Source: Anaerocolumna sp.
GTDB lineage: Bacteria; Bacillota; Clostridia; Lachnospirales; Lachnospiraceae
DNA length: 64,000 bases
Assembly (NCBI GenBank): GCA_029239975.1
Contig: JARBTX010000009.1
Coordinates: 24,581 to 88,580, forward strand
Reading direction: 5' to 3'
The notes below the pieces were generated by a model that was not told the DNA's origin, did not search any database, and was given only the letters and a program-made list of their open reading frames with translations. Shown piece by piece: positions 46,146 to 54,729 of this stretch (its first letter is position 1; each line of letters begins with the position of its first letter). A program made the translations under genes and the position numbers.

Positions 46146-47414
46146 CTATTCTACGGTTACACCACTATTATAGCTCATCCATGCCCTGGCGTAATGATTT
46201 TGCAATTCTCTCTTATTTAAATACTTTGTTTCGATAATCGGATCATAGAATGTGAAATTGTCCCAATTACCTGTAGTTAATTGTATGCCCAACTTTTCTT
46301 TATTCATATAAACAGGAGTTCCAGGTAAAGGTGTAAGTAGTGAAAATGTAGATGAAGCACTATCATTTATAGATGATTTTTTATGCTTTAGGGCTAATTT
46401 AATGGTTTTATCGATGGTTTCTTTTGTATCTTCAGGGTTACCAATTATAAAGGAACAAGTTACTAAAACACCATGTGCAAGAAGTGTTTTAACAGCCTTG
46501 TCAATGGTTTGAACTGTAATATTTTTTCCTGCGTGGATACATCCAGCTTTTACCATTTCGCTAACAACAAAGTCATTGACCGTATTGGCTCTTGTTTCAG
46601 CCGCCCATTTAATTTTTAAATTTCTATTTCGTATCTCCCTACATATTTCAACACAGTGTTTTTCTTCTGCTGTAAATGTATCATCTATAAATACAAAATA
46701 TGTAATATTGTACTTCTTATTTAAAAATTCTATTTCATCAACTACATTTTTTGCACTTCTCATTCTATATCTTGCTCCAGAGATTACGCTTGCTGCACAA
46801 AAAATACATTTATACGGACAACCTCTTCCAGTTAGAATAGAACCTGGAAAATTATATCTGTCCATTTTAAACAAATCCCAAGCAGGGCTGTCTATTGTAT
46901 TAATATCTTCTATTAGAGGTCTAGGAGGTGTTGATGTAAATTTACCGTCCTTAGTGTAGCTAATTCCCAAAATATCATCTATCGGTTTTTTATTAATAAA
47001 TGCATCAACTAATAGTGGAACAGTTTCTTCTCCCTCGAACATTGACACAACATCTATATATCCTGAATTAAGAACTTCTTCGGGTATGAAAGACGCATGA
47101 GGTCCACCCATTATTATTTTAATATCTGGAAACTGTTCTTTTATCTGTTTCGCAATTTTTATTCCATTACCATAGTTGGAAATAAATGAACTAATACCGA
47201 TAACCTTGGCTTGTTGCGTTTCAATTTCGTTCAAAATATCCTTTATTGATAATCTTTCAGGTCCTACATCTATGATACTAACTGAAAATCCTTTATTTCT
47301 TATTGCAGAAGCTAGATAACCTAATCCCAGTGGAGGCGTACTATAGGAAATCTTTTCAGCAAAATAATTTTTCAAAACTACAGGCTGTGGATATATTAGA
47401 ATCACTTGTTTCAT
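46146..47414 (-). CDS. B12-binding radical SAM protein A, lacking the GAESG segment
   Basis: This 422-residue paralogue of the three enzymes at 52954, 54730 and 58143 has the same N-terminal cobalamin-binding domain (PPLGLGYLASAIRNKGF, IIMGGPHASFIP) and the radical SAM cluster motif GRGCPYKCIFCAAS. Where the others read AGCMHVQIGAESGDNNILKT before IGKNITT, this one goes from AGCIHA straight to GKNITV, so about 15 residues including the SAM-contacting GxES strand are gone in frame. It is probably inactive or altered. The start at 47414 has GGAGGGA. Last gene of the operon, 35 bases after the SPASM gene. Confidence 0.85.
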   Translation of the reverse strand: MKQVILIYPQPVVLKNYFAEKISYSTPPLGLGYLASAIRNKGFSVSIIDVGPERLSIKDILNEIETQQAKVIGISSFISNYGNGIKIAKQIKEQFPDIKIIMGGPHASFIPEEVLNSGYIDVVSMFEGEETVPLLVDAFINKKPIDDILGISYTKDGKFTSTPPRPLIEDINTIDSPAWDLFKMDRYNFPGSILTGRGCPYKCIFCAASVISGARYRMRSAKNVVDEIEFLNKKYNITYFVFIDDTFTAEEKHCVEICREIRNRNLKIKWAAETRANTVNDFVVSEMVKAGCIHAGKNITVQTIDKAVKTLLAHGVLVTCSFIIGNPEDTKETIDKTIKLALKHKKSSINDSASSTFSLLTPLPGTPVYMNKEKLGIQLTTGNWDNFTFYDPIIETKYLNKRELQNHYARAWMSYNSGVTVE

Positions 47415-47449
47415 AAAGCATCCCTCCAATAAGTATATTAATAGATTTT

Positions 47450-48793
47450 TTATTGTACACAACTGCTAAGTAATGCACTGTTTAATTCTTGACTAAATCT
47501 ACATCTTTCATCATCAGGTTCGCCATACCAGTCACCATGGTTCGCTAAGGCAAATGCTCTACAACTTCCATCACACAAAATATTTTCTGCGCAGTCCTTA
47601 CACTTTTCTACAGAACTAATTTCTAAACTTCTTATTTTCTTTAATAATTCTGAATTATTCCATATGTAATCCAGACTATTCTCTCTGATATTACCAGCTA
47701 TTTCATTGATTTCATACAGTCTCCAACATGAAGTCATATCTCCATTTGCAAGTATTATCAAAGTGGAAAGACATGAACCACAAGCTTTATTTAAATGTTC
47801 ATCTTCAATTATATCCTTATAAATAAGTGCAAATATATGTGCACCTAAAATAACATCTCCATGTTTTGGAAACAACGACCTATAGTAAGTATTAAATTCG
47901 AGTTTTTCCTCATAGGTAAGGCCTATATCTTGCCAGTTAGTTGAAGCCCTTCCAATTTTTCTAATTGTGTCTATACAAAGCACTTTTACTTTAAGTTCAT
48001 TTGCTTTTTCGATTATTTTCTTATACTCATGGAAGTTAAATCTAGATATTACTGTATTTAAACAAACTGGGACCTTCGCGTCCACTAATTTATGGATTTG
48101 AGGTATAAGTTTATCATACTTACCTTTTCCCCTACAACTGTCATGGGTTTCAGCACTAGCTCCATCCATGCTTACCTCTACTGCTCCCAGTGCACATTTT
48201 GATAATCGGCTTATATCTTCATCCTTTACCAGGGATGTATTAGTGCAGACACTTACTATGATACCTTTTGAATTGGCATACTCTACTATATCCAGTAAGT
48301 TTTTATTAAGAAATGGTTCTCCCCCCGTTAATGTTAAGTGTAAAACCTTGTATTTTGCTAATTCAGTTATAATATCAATTATCTCTTCGTAGGTTAGATC
48401 GCTCTTATTTTGAATACTTGAATTAGGAAAACAGTGTTTGCAAGAAAAATTACATGAATTGGTTATTCGCATATTTACTAAATCTATCGGAGGTGTCTTT
48501 TGTTCTAATTCAGGAAGTTTCCCATTCTCTATATTCGTAGTTAAAATATCATTTACTAATAAATACTTTAGTATTTCTTTAGCATGAAATCCTTCGATGG
48601 GTTCATAATTTTGTTCATCATATCTTGTAGCTAATTCTTCAATTGTGCGCTTACCATCTATGTCTTCTAGAAGTCGACTTACAGCTAAATGCATTTTTAA
48701 TCTTGATTCATAATCATAAATATTGTATAAAATAACAACACCCTGTGTCTTCTTAAAAAATACATGCTTATGCAAATATATCTGTTCTCCCAT
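47450..48793 (-). CDS. SPASM-domain radical SAM peptide-modifying enzyme 1
   Basis: The 447-residue protein has three parts. Residues 1-100 form a PqqD-like leader-binding (RRE) region (LEDIDGKRTIEELATRYDEQ), 107-300 the radical SAM barrel with CNFSCKHC and the TGGEPF motif, and 330-440 a SPASM region with Cys-rich text (ACGSCLSTLIILANGDMTSC, CKDCAENILCDGSC) for extra iron-sulfur clusters. Such enzymes form thioether, C-C or C-O links, or oxidise residues, in peptides. It follows two ABC permease genes and precedes the B12 paralogue A. Which peptide it acts on is not known; the only candidate in the window is at 60350. Confidence 0.9.
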   Translation of the reverse strand: MGEQIYLHKHVFFKKTQGVVILYNIYDYESRLKMHLAVSRLLEDIDGKRTIEELATRYDEQNYEPIEGFHAKEILKYLLVNDILTTNIENGKLPELEQKTPPIDLVNMRITNSCNFSCKHCFPNSSIQNKSDLTYEEIIDIITELAKYKVLHLTLTGGEPFLNKNLLDIVEYANSKGIIVSVCTNTSLVKDEDISRLSKCALGAVEVSMDGASAETHDSCRGKGKYDKLIPQIHKLVDAKVPVCLNTVISRFNFHEYKKIIEKANELKVKVLCIDTIRKIGRASTNWQDIGLTYEEKLEFNTYYRSLFPKHGDVILGAHIFALIYKDIIEDEHLNKACGSCLSTLIILANGDMTSCWRLYEINEIAGNIRENSLDYIWNNSELLKKIRSLEISSVEKCKDCAENILCDGSCRAFALANHGDWYGEPDDERCRFSQELNSALLSSCVQ

Positions 48794-48826
48794 TAAGATA
48801 TCCCCCTAAACTCTTAAATTATTTAA

Positions 48827-49762
48827 TTAATTGGTTTGCAATCTCTTTACCCTCTTATAAAAATAAATGTAAGTTGTAAATAAAACTATTATTAAAACCA
48901 ACAAGGTTATTACTTGAATTGCTGGAAACCTATTATATACCAATATTTCTCTAAAACCAGATTGAATTGGTAGATAGTCTACTTTACCCATCTCATATAA
49001 TAGTGTTTCTGCGAGTACTACTATCAATGACAACGGTGTAGTAAAAACCACCATCTGCTCTAATGTTTTAAATGGTAATGTAATAATAGCTGCTACAACA
49101 GTAGTAAAAAGGGCAGTAATTATTATAAGACAAGTTAATCCTAAAAAATTATTTTGTTGTTGATCGGTGATAAATAGAAACACAAATATAGCTATTATAA
49201 CACTTAAAAACCCGCTTAACGCCTTACTTATTATTAATTCAACATGTGAAACTGGCGAAAGCAGCAACGCCGACATTGTATCATTTTTTCTTTCACTTAC
49301 AAAAAGAACTGGATTTCCCGCTATACCAATCATTAAAATTAATAATGTACATAGAAAAGCATTATACGCTATTTTACTAGACTGACCATTTACTATGTTT
49401 ATATTAACTGATTCATTAGAGCCCGATACTAGGCCACTTTTTATTTTCCCCAAAACGGAAGGATCAGTCGTATAGGTTACAACCTCTTTTGTCTGTGGGT
49501 TTATTACTGCATCCACTTTTTTGTTATTTAACAACTTCATTGCTTTTTCACTTGAGCTCTCATATATTATACTGTTATCCGCAAATCCCATGAAAGATGT
49601 ATCTTCAGTTGAGCTTAAGATACATACTTTCACATCACCACTTAATAAACTTGGTGCAAATAGCCCAATAAGCGGGAGTAGCATCGCTATAATAATAATC
49701 ATACTGCTCTCTTTTAAATCTTTTATAAAAATGGTTAAAATTCTACTTATTGAATTCAGCAT
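48827..49762 (-). CDS. ABC-2 type transporter permease (NatB-like) 1
   Basis: The 311-residue membrane protein has one N-terminal helix (SMIIIIAMLLPLIGLF), an external domain of about 120 residues (DTSFMGFADNSIIYESSSEK, TYTTDPSVLGKI) and about five more helices towards the C terminus with ERKNDTMSALLLSPVSHVEL, the conserved coupling segment of ABC-2 permeases. It overlaps the second permease gene by 7 bases. With the ATPase at 50701 it forms an exporter, probably of the RiPP product or for self-protection. Confidence 0.88.
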   Translation of the reverse strand: MLNSISRILTIFIKDLKESSMIIIIAMLLPLIGLFAPSLLSGDVKVCILSSTEDTSFMGFADNSIIYESSSEKAMKLLNNKKVDAVINPQTKEVVTYTTDPSVLGKIKSGLVSGSNESVNINIVNGQSSKIAYNAFLCTLLILMIGIAGNPVLFVSERKNDTMSALLLSPVSHVELIISKALSGFLSVIIAIFVFLFITDQQQNNFLGLTCLIIITALFTTVVAAIITLPFKTLEQMVVFTTPLSLIVVLAETLLYEMGKVDYLPIQSGFREILVYNRFPAIQVITLLVLIIVLFTTYIYFYKRVKRLQTN

Positions 49763-50694
49763 ATACGCTCTCTCCTTAAAGAAACCTTAAATATATTGTT
49801 CAAACATAAAAATAATACAAAAAAGATAATCAATTGAAATGATACGGTCATTAACAAGGTAATTACATTATTTTCGAGAGCATATATTATTTTTTTATAA
49901 TTCAACATTCTATTTATGAAAAAAGGAAGAAGTATTAATAATGCTGATATCGGATAAAAACTATATGAAATATACTTATTTTTACTTAAAATACCTGCAA
50001 GTAATCCAAAAACACTATAGATTGGACCAAGTAAAAATAAAACTATAAAGACGTTTATTGATAAATTGAATGAATAGGTAAAATACAAACATCCCACAAA
50101 ATAAATTAGACAAGTGGATATAATTTTAGCAGGCAAAATAGTACTGTTTTTGATAGGAGAGAGTACGATTGCTACCAGTGTATTTTTTTCATCGGTATAC
50201 ATCTTATGAGGAACAAATAAACACACAAACGTCAAAATAAAAGAAAAACTATTGAATATATTACGAAGATTATTATTTTCATCAGCTGAGTCTAATTCCT
50301 TATTTAATACCTTTAAACTATACTCTGTAGTATTTTTTAAGTTTTCAAATATCCCATTTACATCAACAGCTTTAGAACTCTTTGGGTTTAAAATAACCTG
50401 AAATGAGTTATTATCATTTTCATGAAAAATATATGCAACCATATCATTTGAATTGTTTATCTTAGTAAGACCCTCATTATGATCAGACACATTAACAATA
50501 CTTGCTTCTGGTATAGTATTGCTTAAGAGATCATTCGTCTTTTTATCATTTCCTACAGTTAATATATTTATAGATTCGCTTTTTACATCAACCAATACCG
50601 AATTGTATTTGCTAAGAAACATAACCATAATGATTGACATCAGCAAAAAACCATAGTATTTTAAAAACCCAAAATTTAACTCTTTCCAATACAT
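49756..50694 (-). CDS. ABC-2 type transporter permease (NatB-like) 2
   Basis: The 312-residue protein has the same topology as the other permease: N-terminal helix (FGFLKYYGFLLMSIIMVMF), an external domain of about 120 residues, then a helical bundle including TDEKNTLVAIVLSPIKNSTI. The pair are distant homologues and together would make the two halves of the membrane channel. Its ATG follows AAAGGAT; the ATPase gene ends 6 bases before it. Confidence 0.88.
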   Translation of the reverse strand: MYWKELNFGFLKYYGFLLMSIIMVMFLSKYNSVLVDVKSESINILTVGNDKKTNDLLSNTIPEASIVNVSDHNEGLTKINNSNDMVAYIFHENDNNSFQVILNPKSSKAVDVNGIFENLKNTTEYSLKVLNKELDSADENNNLRNIFNSFSFILTFVCLFVPHKMYTDEKNTLVAIVLSPIKNSTILPAKIISTCLIYFVGCLYFTYSFNLSINVFIVLFLLGPIYSVFGLLAGILSKNKYISYSFYPISALLILLPFFINRMLNYKKIIYALENNVITLLMTVSFQLIIFFVLFLCLNNIFKVSLRRERIC

Positions 50695-50700
50695 ACTCTA

Positions 50701-51525
50701 TCATCCTTTCGTAACATCAAGAAATACTTTTTCAAGAGTAATTTCTTTGGAATGAATTGAAACTATTGTATCTAATGGTAATTGCGCTATCTCAGCTAAT
50801 TGAGTTATATTAAATTCTTTTTCGGACTCCTTGGTTTTTACAATTAATTTTTGTGAGCAGTTATCTGCTTTTAAAGAATTAATGTCTTCATGTACCATAA
50901 TTCTACCTTTGTCAATGATTGCAATATCGTCACAAAGTTCCTCTGCTTCATTCATATAATGTGTAGTCAAGAATATTGTTTTTCCTGCTTGCTTAAGCCT
51001 TCTAATCATTTCTCTTATTTCAACAGCAATATTAGGATCTAATCCTGATGTAGGTTCATCCATAAAAATCAGTTCAGGATCGTGTAACAAAGCCCTAGCA
51101 ATTAAAACTCTTTGTTTATAACCTTTTGAAAGTTTCTTTATAGGCATTTTAGAATGACTAACAAGTTCCAATTCCTTTATTACCTCTTGAACTCGCATTG
51201 TACCAACTCTATATAACTTTGAAAAAAATTTTAAGTTATTTTCTACAGACATATCTTCATATAAGCTTATCTGCTCTGGAACCACACCTATTTTTCTGGC
51301 TAGTTGTTTTTCATTTACAGTTGGATTTATTCCGCATACTAAAATATCTCCTTCACTTGGCAATAGAAGCCCAGTTAGCATTTTAATGGTAGTACTTTTT
51401 CCAGCTCCGTTAGTACCCAAAAATCCAAATACACTACCCTTTTCAACTGAAAATGAGATATTATTAACTGCGATTCTTTCTTTAAACCTTTTAGTCAAAT
51501 TTGATACTCTTATTATTTCGTTCAT
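50701..51525 (-). CDS. ABC transporter ATP-binding protein
   Basis: This 274-residue nucleotide-binding subunit has the Walker A motif GTNGAGKST, signature LSKGYKQRVLIARAL and Walker B LIFMDEPTSGLD. It belongs to the NatA / drug-export group, which works with ABC-2 permeases. As first gene of the ATPase-permease-permease set it should power the export or immunity system for the peptide made by the locus. No substrate can be read from the sequence. Confidence 0.93.
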   Translation of the reverse strand: MNEIIRVSNLTKRFKERIAVNNISFSVEKGSVFGFLGTNGAGKSTTIKMLTGLLLPSEGDILVCGINPTVNEKQLARKIGVVPEQISLYEDMSVENNLKFFSKLYRVGTMRVQEVIKELELVSHSKMPIKKLSKGYKQRVLIARALLHDPELIFMDEPTSGLDPNIAVEIREMIRRLKQAGKTIFLTTHYMNEAEELCDDIAIIDKGRIMVHEDINSLKADNCSQKLIVKTKESEKEFNITQLAEIAQLPLDTIVSIHSKEITLEKVFLDVTKG

Positions 51526-51724
51526 TGTTGCCGCACCCCTAGTAATTAAATTTTACTTATAACTTGTTAAATGAATTTCACAAAATAAGAATAGTTAAAC
51601 TACTCAAAATCTTATGCATTTTCTGGTGTATTGGCTAATCTTCTGAGACTTTAGAAATAAAAAGTATTTAATGATCTCCTATGGAAATTTTCGTAAAACT
51701 AATGTGTGAACTGTATTTTTTATC

Positions 51725-51982
51725 TTAAAAAGTTATCGATAATTTATCTTTTATTTCGATTATGGTTAATCCTTGCGCTTTTAAATTCTTAATTGTTTCT
51801 AAAGTTTTAACTGCATTTTCACGATTATATCTCCGAGTTAGTCTTTCTTCCACTTGCTCATATTGAAGTAACCCCACCTCAGTATAATATTTTAGAGTAC
51901 TATATCTTGTATCTGTTAACTTTACAAGCTCCCCTATAGTAACACTCTCTTTATTTTCGTCTGCATTACATCGCCTAGCCAA
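51725..51982 (-). CDS. Short MerR-type regulator
   Basis: The 85-residue protein is a MerR HTH only: TIGELVKLTDTRYSTLKYY, then EVGLLQYEQVEERLTRRYN and LKAQGLTIIEIKDKL. It lacks the dimer helix and sensor domain of full MerR proteins. The start is a TTG with a good GGAGG. Placed between the GPP34-like gene and the exporter, it is a candidate local regulator of the RiPP locus. Confidence 0.8.
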   Translation of the reverse strand: MARRCNADENKESVTIGELVKLTDTRYSTLKYYTEVGLLQYEQVEERLTRRYNRENAVKTLETIKNLKAQGLTIIEIKDKLSITF

Positions 51983-52001
51983 AACACGTCCTCCACTCTT
52001 A

Positions 52002-52676
52002 CTAAACTATTCCAGCAATTACTGTTATTATTAAAACTGTATCTAATTCATCTACCACTTGCTTTACTAAAGAGGTGGTAGCCCAATTATCACTTTTCTT
52101 TATTTCATCAATCCGAGTCTTTAACTGGTCAACTTCGTGTTTAGAAAAATAATCTACAAGAATACCACTTTGATGCATTAAGGAAGCGAGTATTACAGTC
52201 TCAGCCATCATGGTTCCTGATTCAAGCAATTCTGCTCTAAGTTTTTCTATAATATGATTAACATCGGACATATTCGTATTGAATAGAATTTTATCTTTTA
52301 AAAAGCCATTCTTTATCTCTAGATTCAAACAATCCTTTTTATCAAGACTATCAATTACGCTCTCTACTATTCTTTTAATTGGTTTATTCGAATATCCAGC
52401 TAAATAGTGTTCCATCCATTTTTTAAGTGTCTTTGGTTTTTCATTGGATAAATCTGCATAGATAACATTCAAATACTCAACGTCACTATCAATTGGATTC
52501 TTAATAATTACTTTTTGCTTATCATCTAATGCTATTTTTTCTGACAGAAATAGCTCAAAAATAGCAGCTAGTGCGATACAGCCAGGATATTTCCCTTCAT
52601 AGAGATTCCCATTATTCTTCTTCACCTTGTTTAAAAGACAAAGTGTATACTCTTGGCATACAGTTAAATTCTTCAA
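52002..52676 (-). CDS. GPP34 (GOLPH3-like) domain protein
   Basis: About 225 residues. KYPGCIALAAIFELFLSEKI followed by DKQKVIIKNP is the characteristic opening of bacterial GPP34-like proteins, a helical family related to Golgi phosphoprotein 3 whose bacterial role is largely unknown. The remaining helical region (ETVILASLMHQSGILVDYFS) fits. The likely start is the TTG at 52676: AGGAGG sits 6-7 bases before it, whereas the ATG at 52697 has no site and places AGGAGG inside the gene. It ends 19 bases before the MerR gene. Confidence 0.65.
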   Translation of the reverse strand: MKNLTVCQEYTLCLLNKVKKNNGNLYEGKYPGCIALAAIFELFLSEKIALDDKQKVIIKNPIDSDVEYLNVIYADLSNEKPKTLKKWMEHYLAGYSNKPIKRIVESVIDSLDKKDCLNLEIKNGFLKDKILFNTNMSDVNHIIEKLRAELLESGTMMAETVILASLMHQSGILVDYFSKHEVDQLKTRIDEIKKSDNWATTSLVKQVVDELDTVLIITVIAGIV

Positions 52677-52724
52677 TATAGACCTCCTATTATTCATTTT
52701 ATTATTTATTATGATATGCTACAT

Positions 52725-52892
52725 ATTACTTACTACTTTTTACTTACTACTTTTTACTTACTACTTTTTATTTACTACTTTTTACTTACTACTTACATTA
52801 TATGATTATTACTTACTACTTATTACTTATTACTTATTACTTATTACTTATTACTTATTACTTACTACTTACTACTTACTACTTACTTTTTA
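52725..52892. repeat. Tandem repeat, TACTACTTTTTACT and ACTTATT units
   Basis: About 170 bases contain roughly four copies of a 14-base unit TACTACTTTTTACT, then about seven copies of a 7-base unit of the type ACTTATT, then a few ACTTACT units. No gene. It lies between the upstream end of the GPP34 gene and the stop of B12-radical SAM protein B. Confidence 0.85.
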
Positions 52893-52953
52893 CAAATATT
52901 ACTACAGTTTACTTTATTTGTCAATTGTAATTAGTAAAAAAATAGAAACTTTT

Positions 52954-54300
52954 TTATTGATTCATATTTACTAGATTATTTTGCTCATCCACTACTAATC
53001 TTCCTGCTGTGTAGGACGTCCAAGCTCTGGCATATTCATTTTGTAGATCTCTCTTAGTTAAGTGTTTTGTTTCAATTATTGGATCATAAAAAGTGAATTT
53101 GTCCCAGTTAGAAGTGATAAGCTTTACTCCTAATTTTTCTCTATCGGTGTATACTGGTGTTCCTGGTAATGGTGTTAATAAAGCATATTTTAAAGAGCAA
53201 TATTTATTTGGAGCTAAATTTTTAAGTTTTAGTGAAAACTCAATAGTTTTAGATATTGTCTCTTTTGTATCATCCGGATTACCAATAATAAATGAGCAAA
53301 CTACTGAGATACCATGAGCTAAGAAAGTTTTAACCGCTTTCTCAATAGTTTTAGTCGTAATATTTTTACCTATCGTTTTTAGTATATTGTTATCTCCTGA
53401 TTCTGCACCAATTTGTACGTGCATACAACCGGCCTTTGCCATTTCAGATACCACTCTGTCATTAACAGTGTTAGCTCTTGCTTCCGCTTCCCACTTTATT
53501 TTTAAACCTCTTCTTCGTATCTCTCTGCATATATCAATACAATGGTTCTCATCTGCTGTGAAGGTATCATCTGCGAAAAAAAAGTTCTTCAAATTATATA
53601 CATTATGTAAATATTCAATTTCATCCACTACATTTTTAGTGCTTCGAATTCTATATCTAGCACCTGAAACCACACTTGCAGCACAAAAGATACATTTATA
53701 AGGGCAACCTCTACCCGTAAGTATAATTCCAGGCTGAACATACTTATCTATTTTAATTAAATCCCAAGCCGGAAAATCAATGTGATCAATATTTTCGATC
53801 ACTGTTCTAGGGGCAGTTTTAACAAACTCCCCATCCTTTATGAAACATATACCGGTTATATCATCTAAAGGTTTATCATTAATAAATGCATCTATAATCT
53901 CTGGTAGAGTTACTTCTCCCTCAAAAAGTGACACTACATCAATACATCCTGATTTTAATACTTCTTCCGGAATAAAAGATGCTTGTGGTCCACCCATTAC
54001 TATTTTTATATAAGGAAGTTTTTCTTTTATATGTTTGGCTATTCTGATTCCATTGCCATGATTTGCTATAAAAGAACTGATACCTACTACTTTAACTTGA
54101 TTCTCTTCTATTTTTTTTAGTAAATCAGTAATTAACATTCTTTCTGGGCCAATATCACATAAGTCAACCGTGAAGCCTTTTTTTCTGATTGCTGACGCTA
54201 AATATCCCAATCCTAGTGGAGGATTATGATACATTATACTTTCAGCAAATATATCTTTAAGTACCACGGGTTGAGGATTAATTAACAATACTTGTTTCAT
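52954..54300 (-). CDS. B12-binding radical SAM protein B
   Basis: The 448-residue protein has an N-terminal cobalamin-binding domain (PPLGLGYLASAIRKKGF, VVGISSFIANHGNG, IVMGGPQASFIPEEV; the base-off DxHxxG motif is not present). The radical SAM core follows from about residue 190 with GRGCPYKCIFCAAS, then QIGAESGDNNILKTIG for SAM contact and TPLPGTPVY near the end. Family relatives methylate unactivated carbons or rearrange peptides and lipids. Its ATG overlaps the stop of the preceding PqqD-like gene (ATGA), so the two are translated together. The tandem repeat starts 60 bases behind its stop. Confidence 0.92.
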   Translation of the reverse strand: MKQVLLINPQPVVLKDIFAESIMYHNPPLGLGYLASAIRKKGFTVDLCDIGPERMLITDLLKKIEENQVKVVGISSFIANHGNGIRIAKHIKEKLPYIKIVMGGPQASFIPEEVLKSGCIDVVSLFEGEVTLPEIIDAFINDKPLDDITGICFIKDGEFVKTAPRTVIENIDHIDFPAWDLIKIDKYVQPGIILTGRGCPYKCIFCAASVVSGARYRIRSTKNVVDEIEYLHNVYNLKNFFFADDTFTADENHCIDICREIRRRGLKIKWEAEARANTVNDRVVSEMAKAGCMHVQIGAESGDNNILKTIGKNITTKTIEKAVKTFLAHGISVVCSFIIGNPDDTKETISKTIEFSLKLKNLAPNKYCSLKYALLTPLPGTPVYTDREKLGVKLITSNWDKFTFYDPIIETKHLTKRDLQNEYARAWTSYTAGRLVVDEQNNLVNMNQ

Positions 54301-54662
54301 TCAACACTCCTCCATTTAGTATCAATAATATCAACGGAATCACAGAATTTAATAAATTCTTGAAAATCAATAGCCAATTCATCCTTCTGGATGTTAAAAT
54401 CTTGAGATAAAATATCTAGTATATCATCAACTGTATTTATACCATCGCACTGCTCCCAGATTTTTGTTCCAGTTAAATTTAAATTTATACAAATACCACC
54501 AACGCCCAAACCATCTGTATCTTTATTGTAGTCGGATTGATGTTCTAATGTTTTCATTAACTTATCTGTTAGAATTGCTGTTACTCTTGCTGTTCCATCA
54601 TCTTGGTAATTCCAAACAATTGACTTCCTTTTGGGTGTAAACTCTAAAAATTCTTGTTCCAT
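54297..54662 (-). CDS. PqqD-like peptide-recognition protein 1
   Basis: This 121-residue protein has the core LTGTKIWEQCDGINTVDDIL with a following FNIQKDELAIDF helix, as in PqqD, the RiPP recognition element that binds leader peptides. The N-terminal part (TPKRKSIVWNYQDDGTARVT) is an extra strand set shared with the paralogue at 56022. It ends in a TKWRSVE tail identical in character to NWRSVE of that paralogue. It is coupled by ATGA to B12-radical SAM protein B. Confidence 0.85.
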   Translation of the reverse strand: MEQEFLEFTPKRKSIVWNYQDDGTARVTAILTDKLMKTLEHQSDYNKDTDGLGVGGICINLNLTGTKIWEQCDGINTVDDILDILSQDFNIQKDELAIDFQEFIKFCDSVDIIDTKWRSVE

Positions 54663-54729
54663 AAGTTACCTTTAACTATGTATTAATATCAAATACATTG
54701 TTTTTTCCTTTCTTAATTTGTATGTTTAA

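Noticed and set aside
52725-52892. CRISPR-like array
   Set aside because: Units are 7 and 14 bases with no unique spacers and no cas genes, so this is a simple tandem repeat.
52627-52974. 115-codon plus-strand frame made of Tyr and Leu repeats
   Set aside because: It is a translation of the tandem repeat tract and overlaps the start of the GPP34-like gene and the end of a radical SAM gene.
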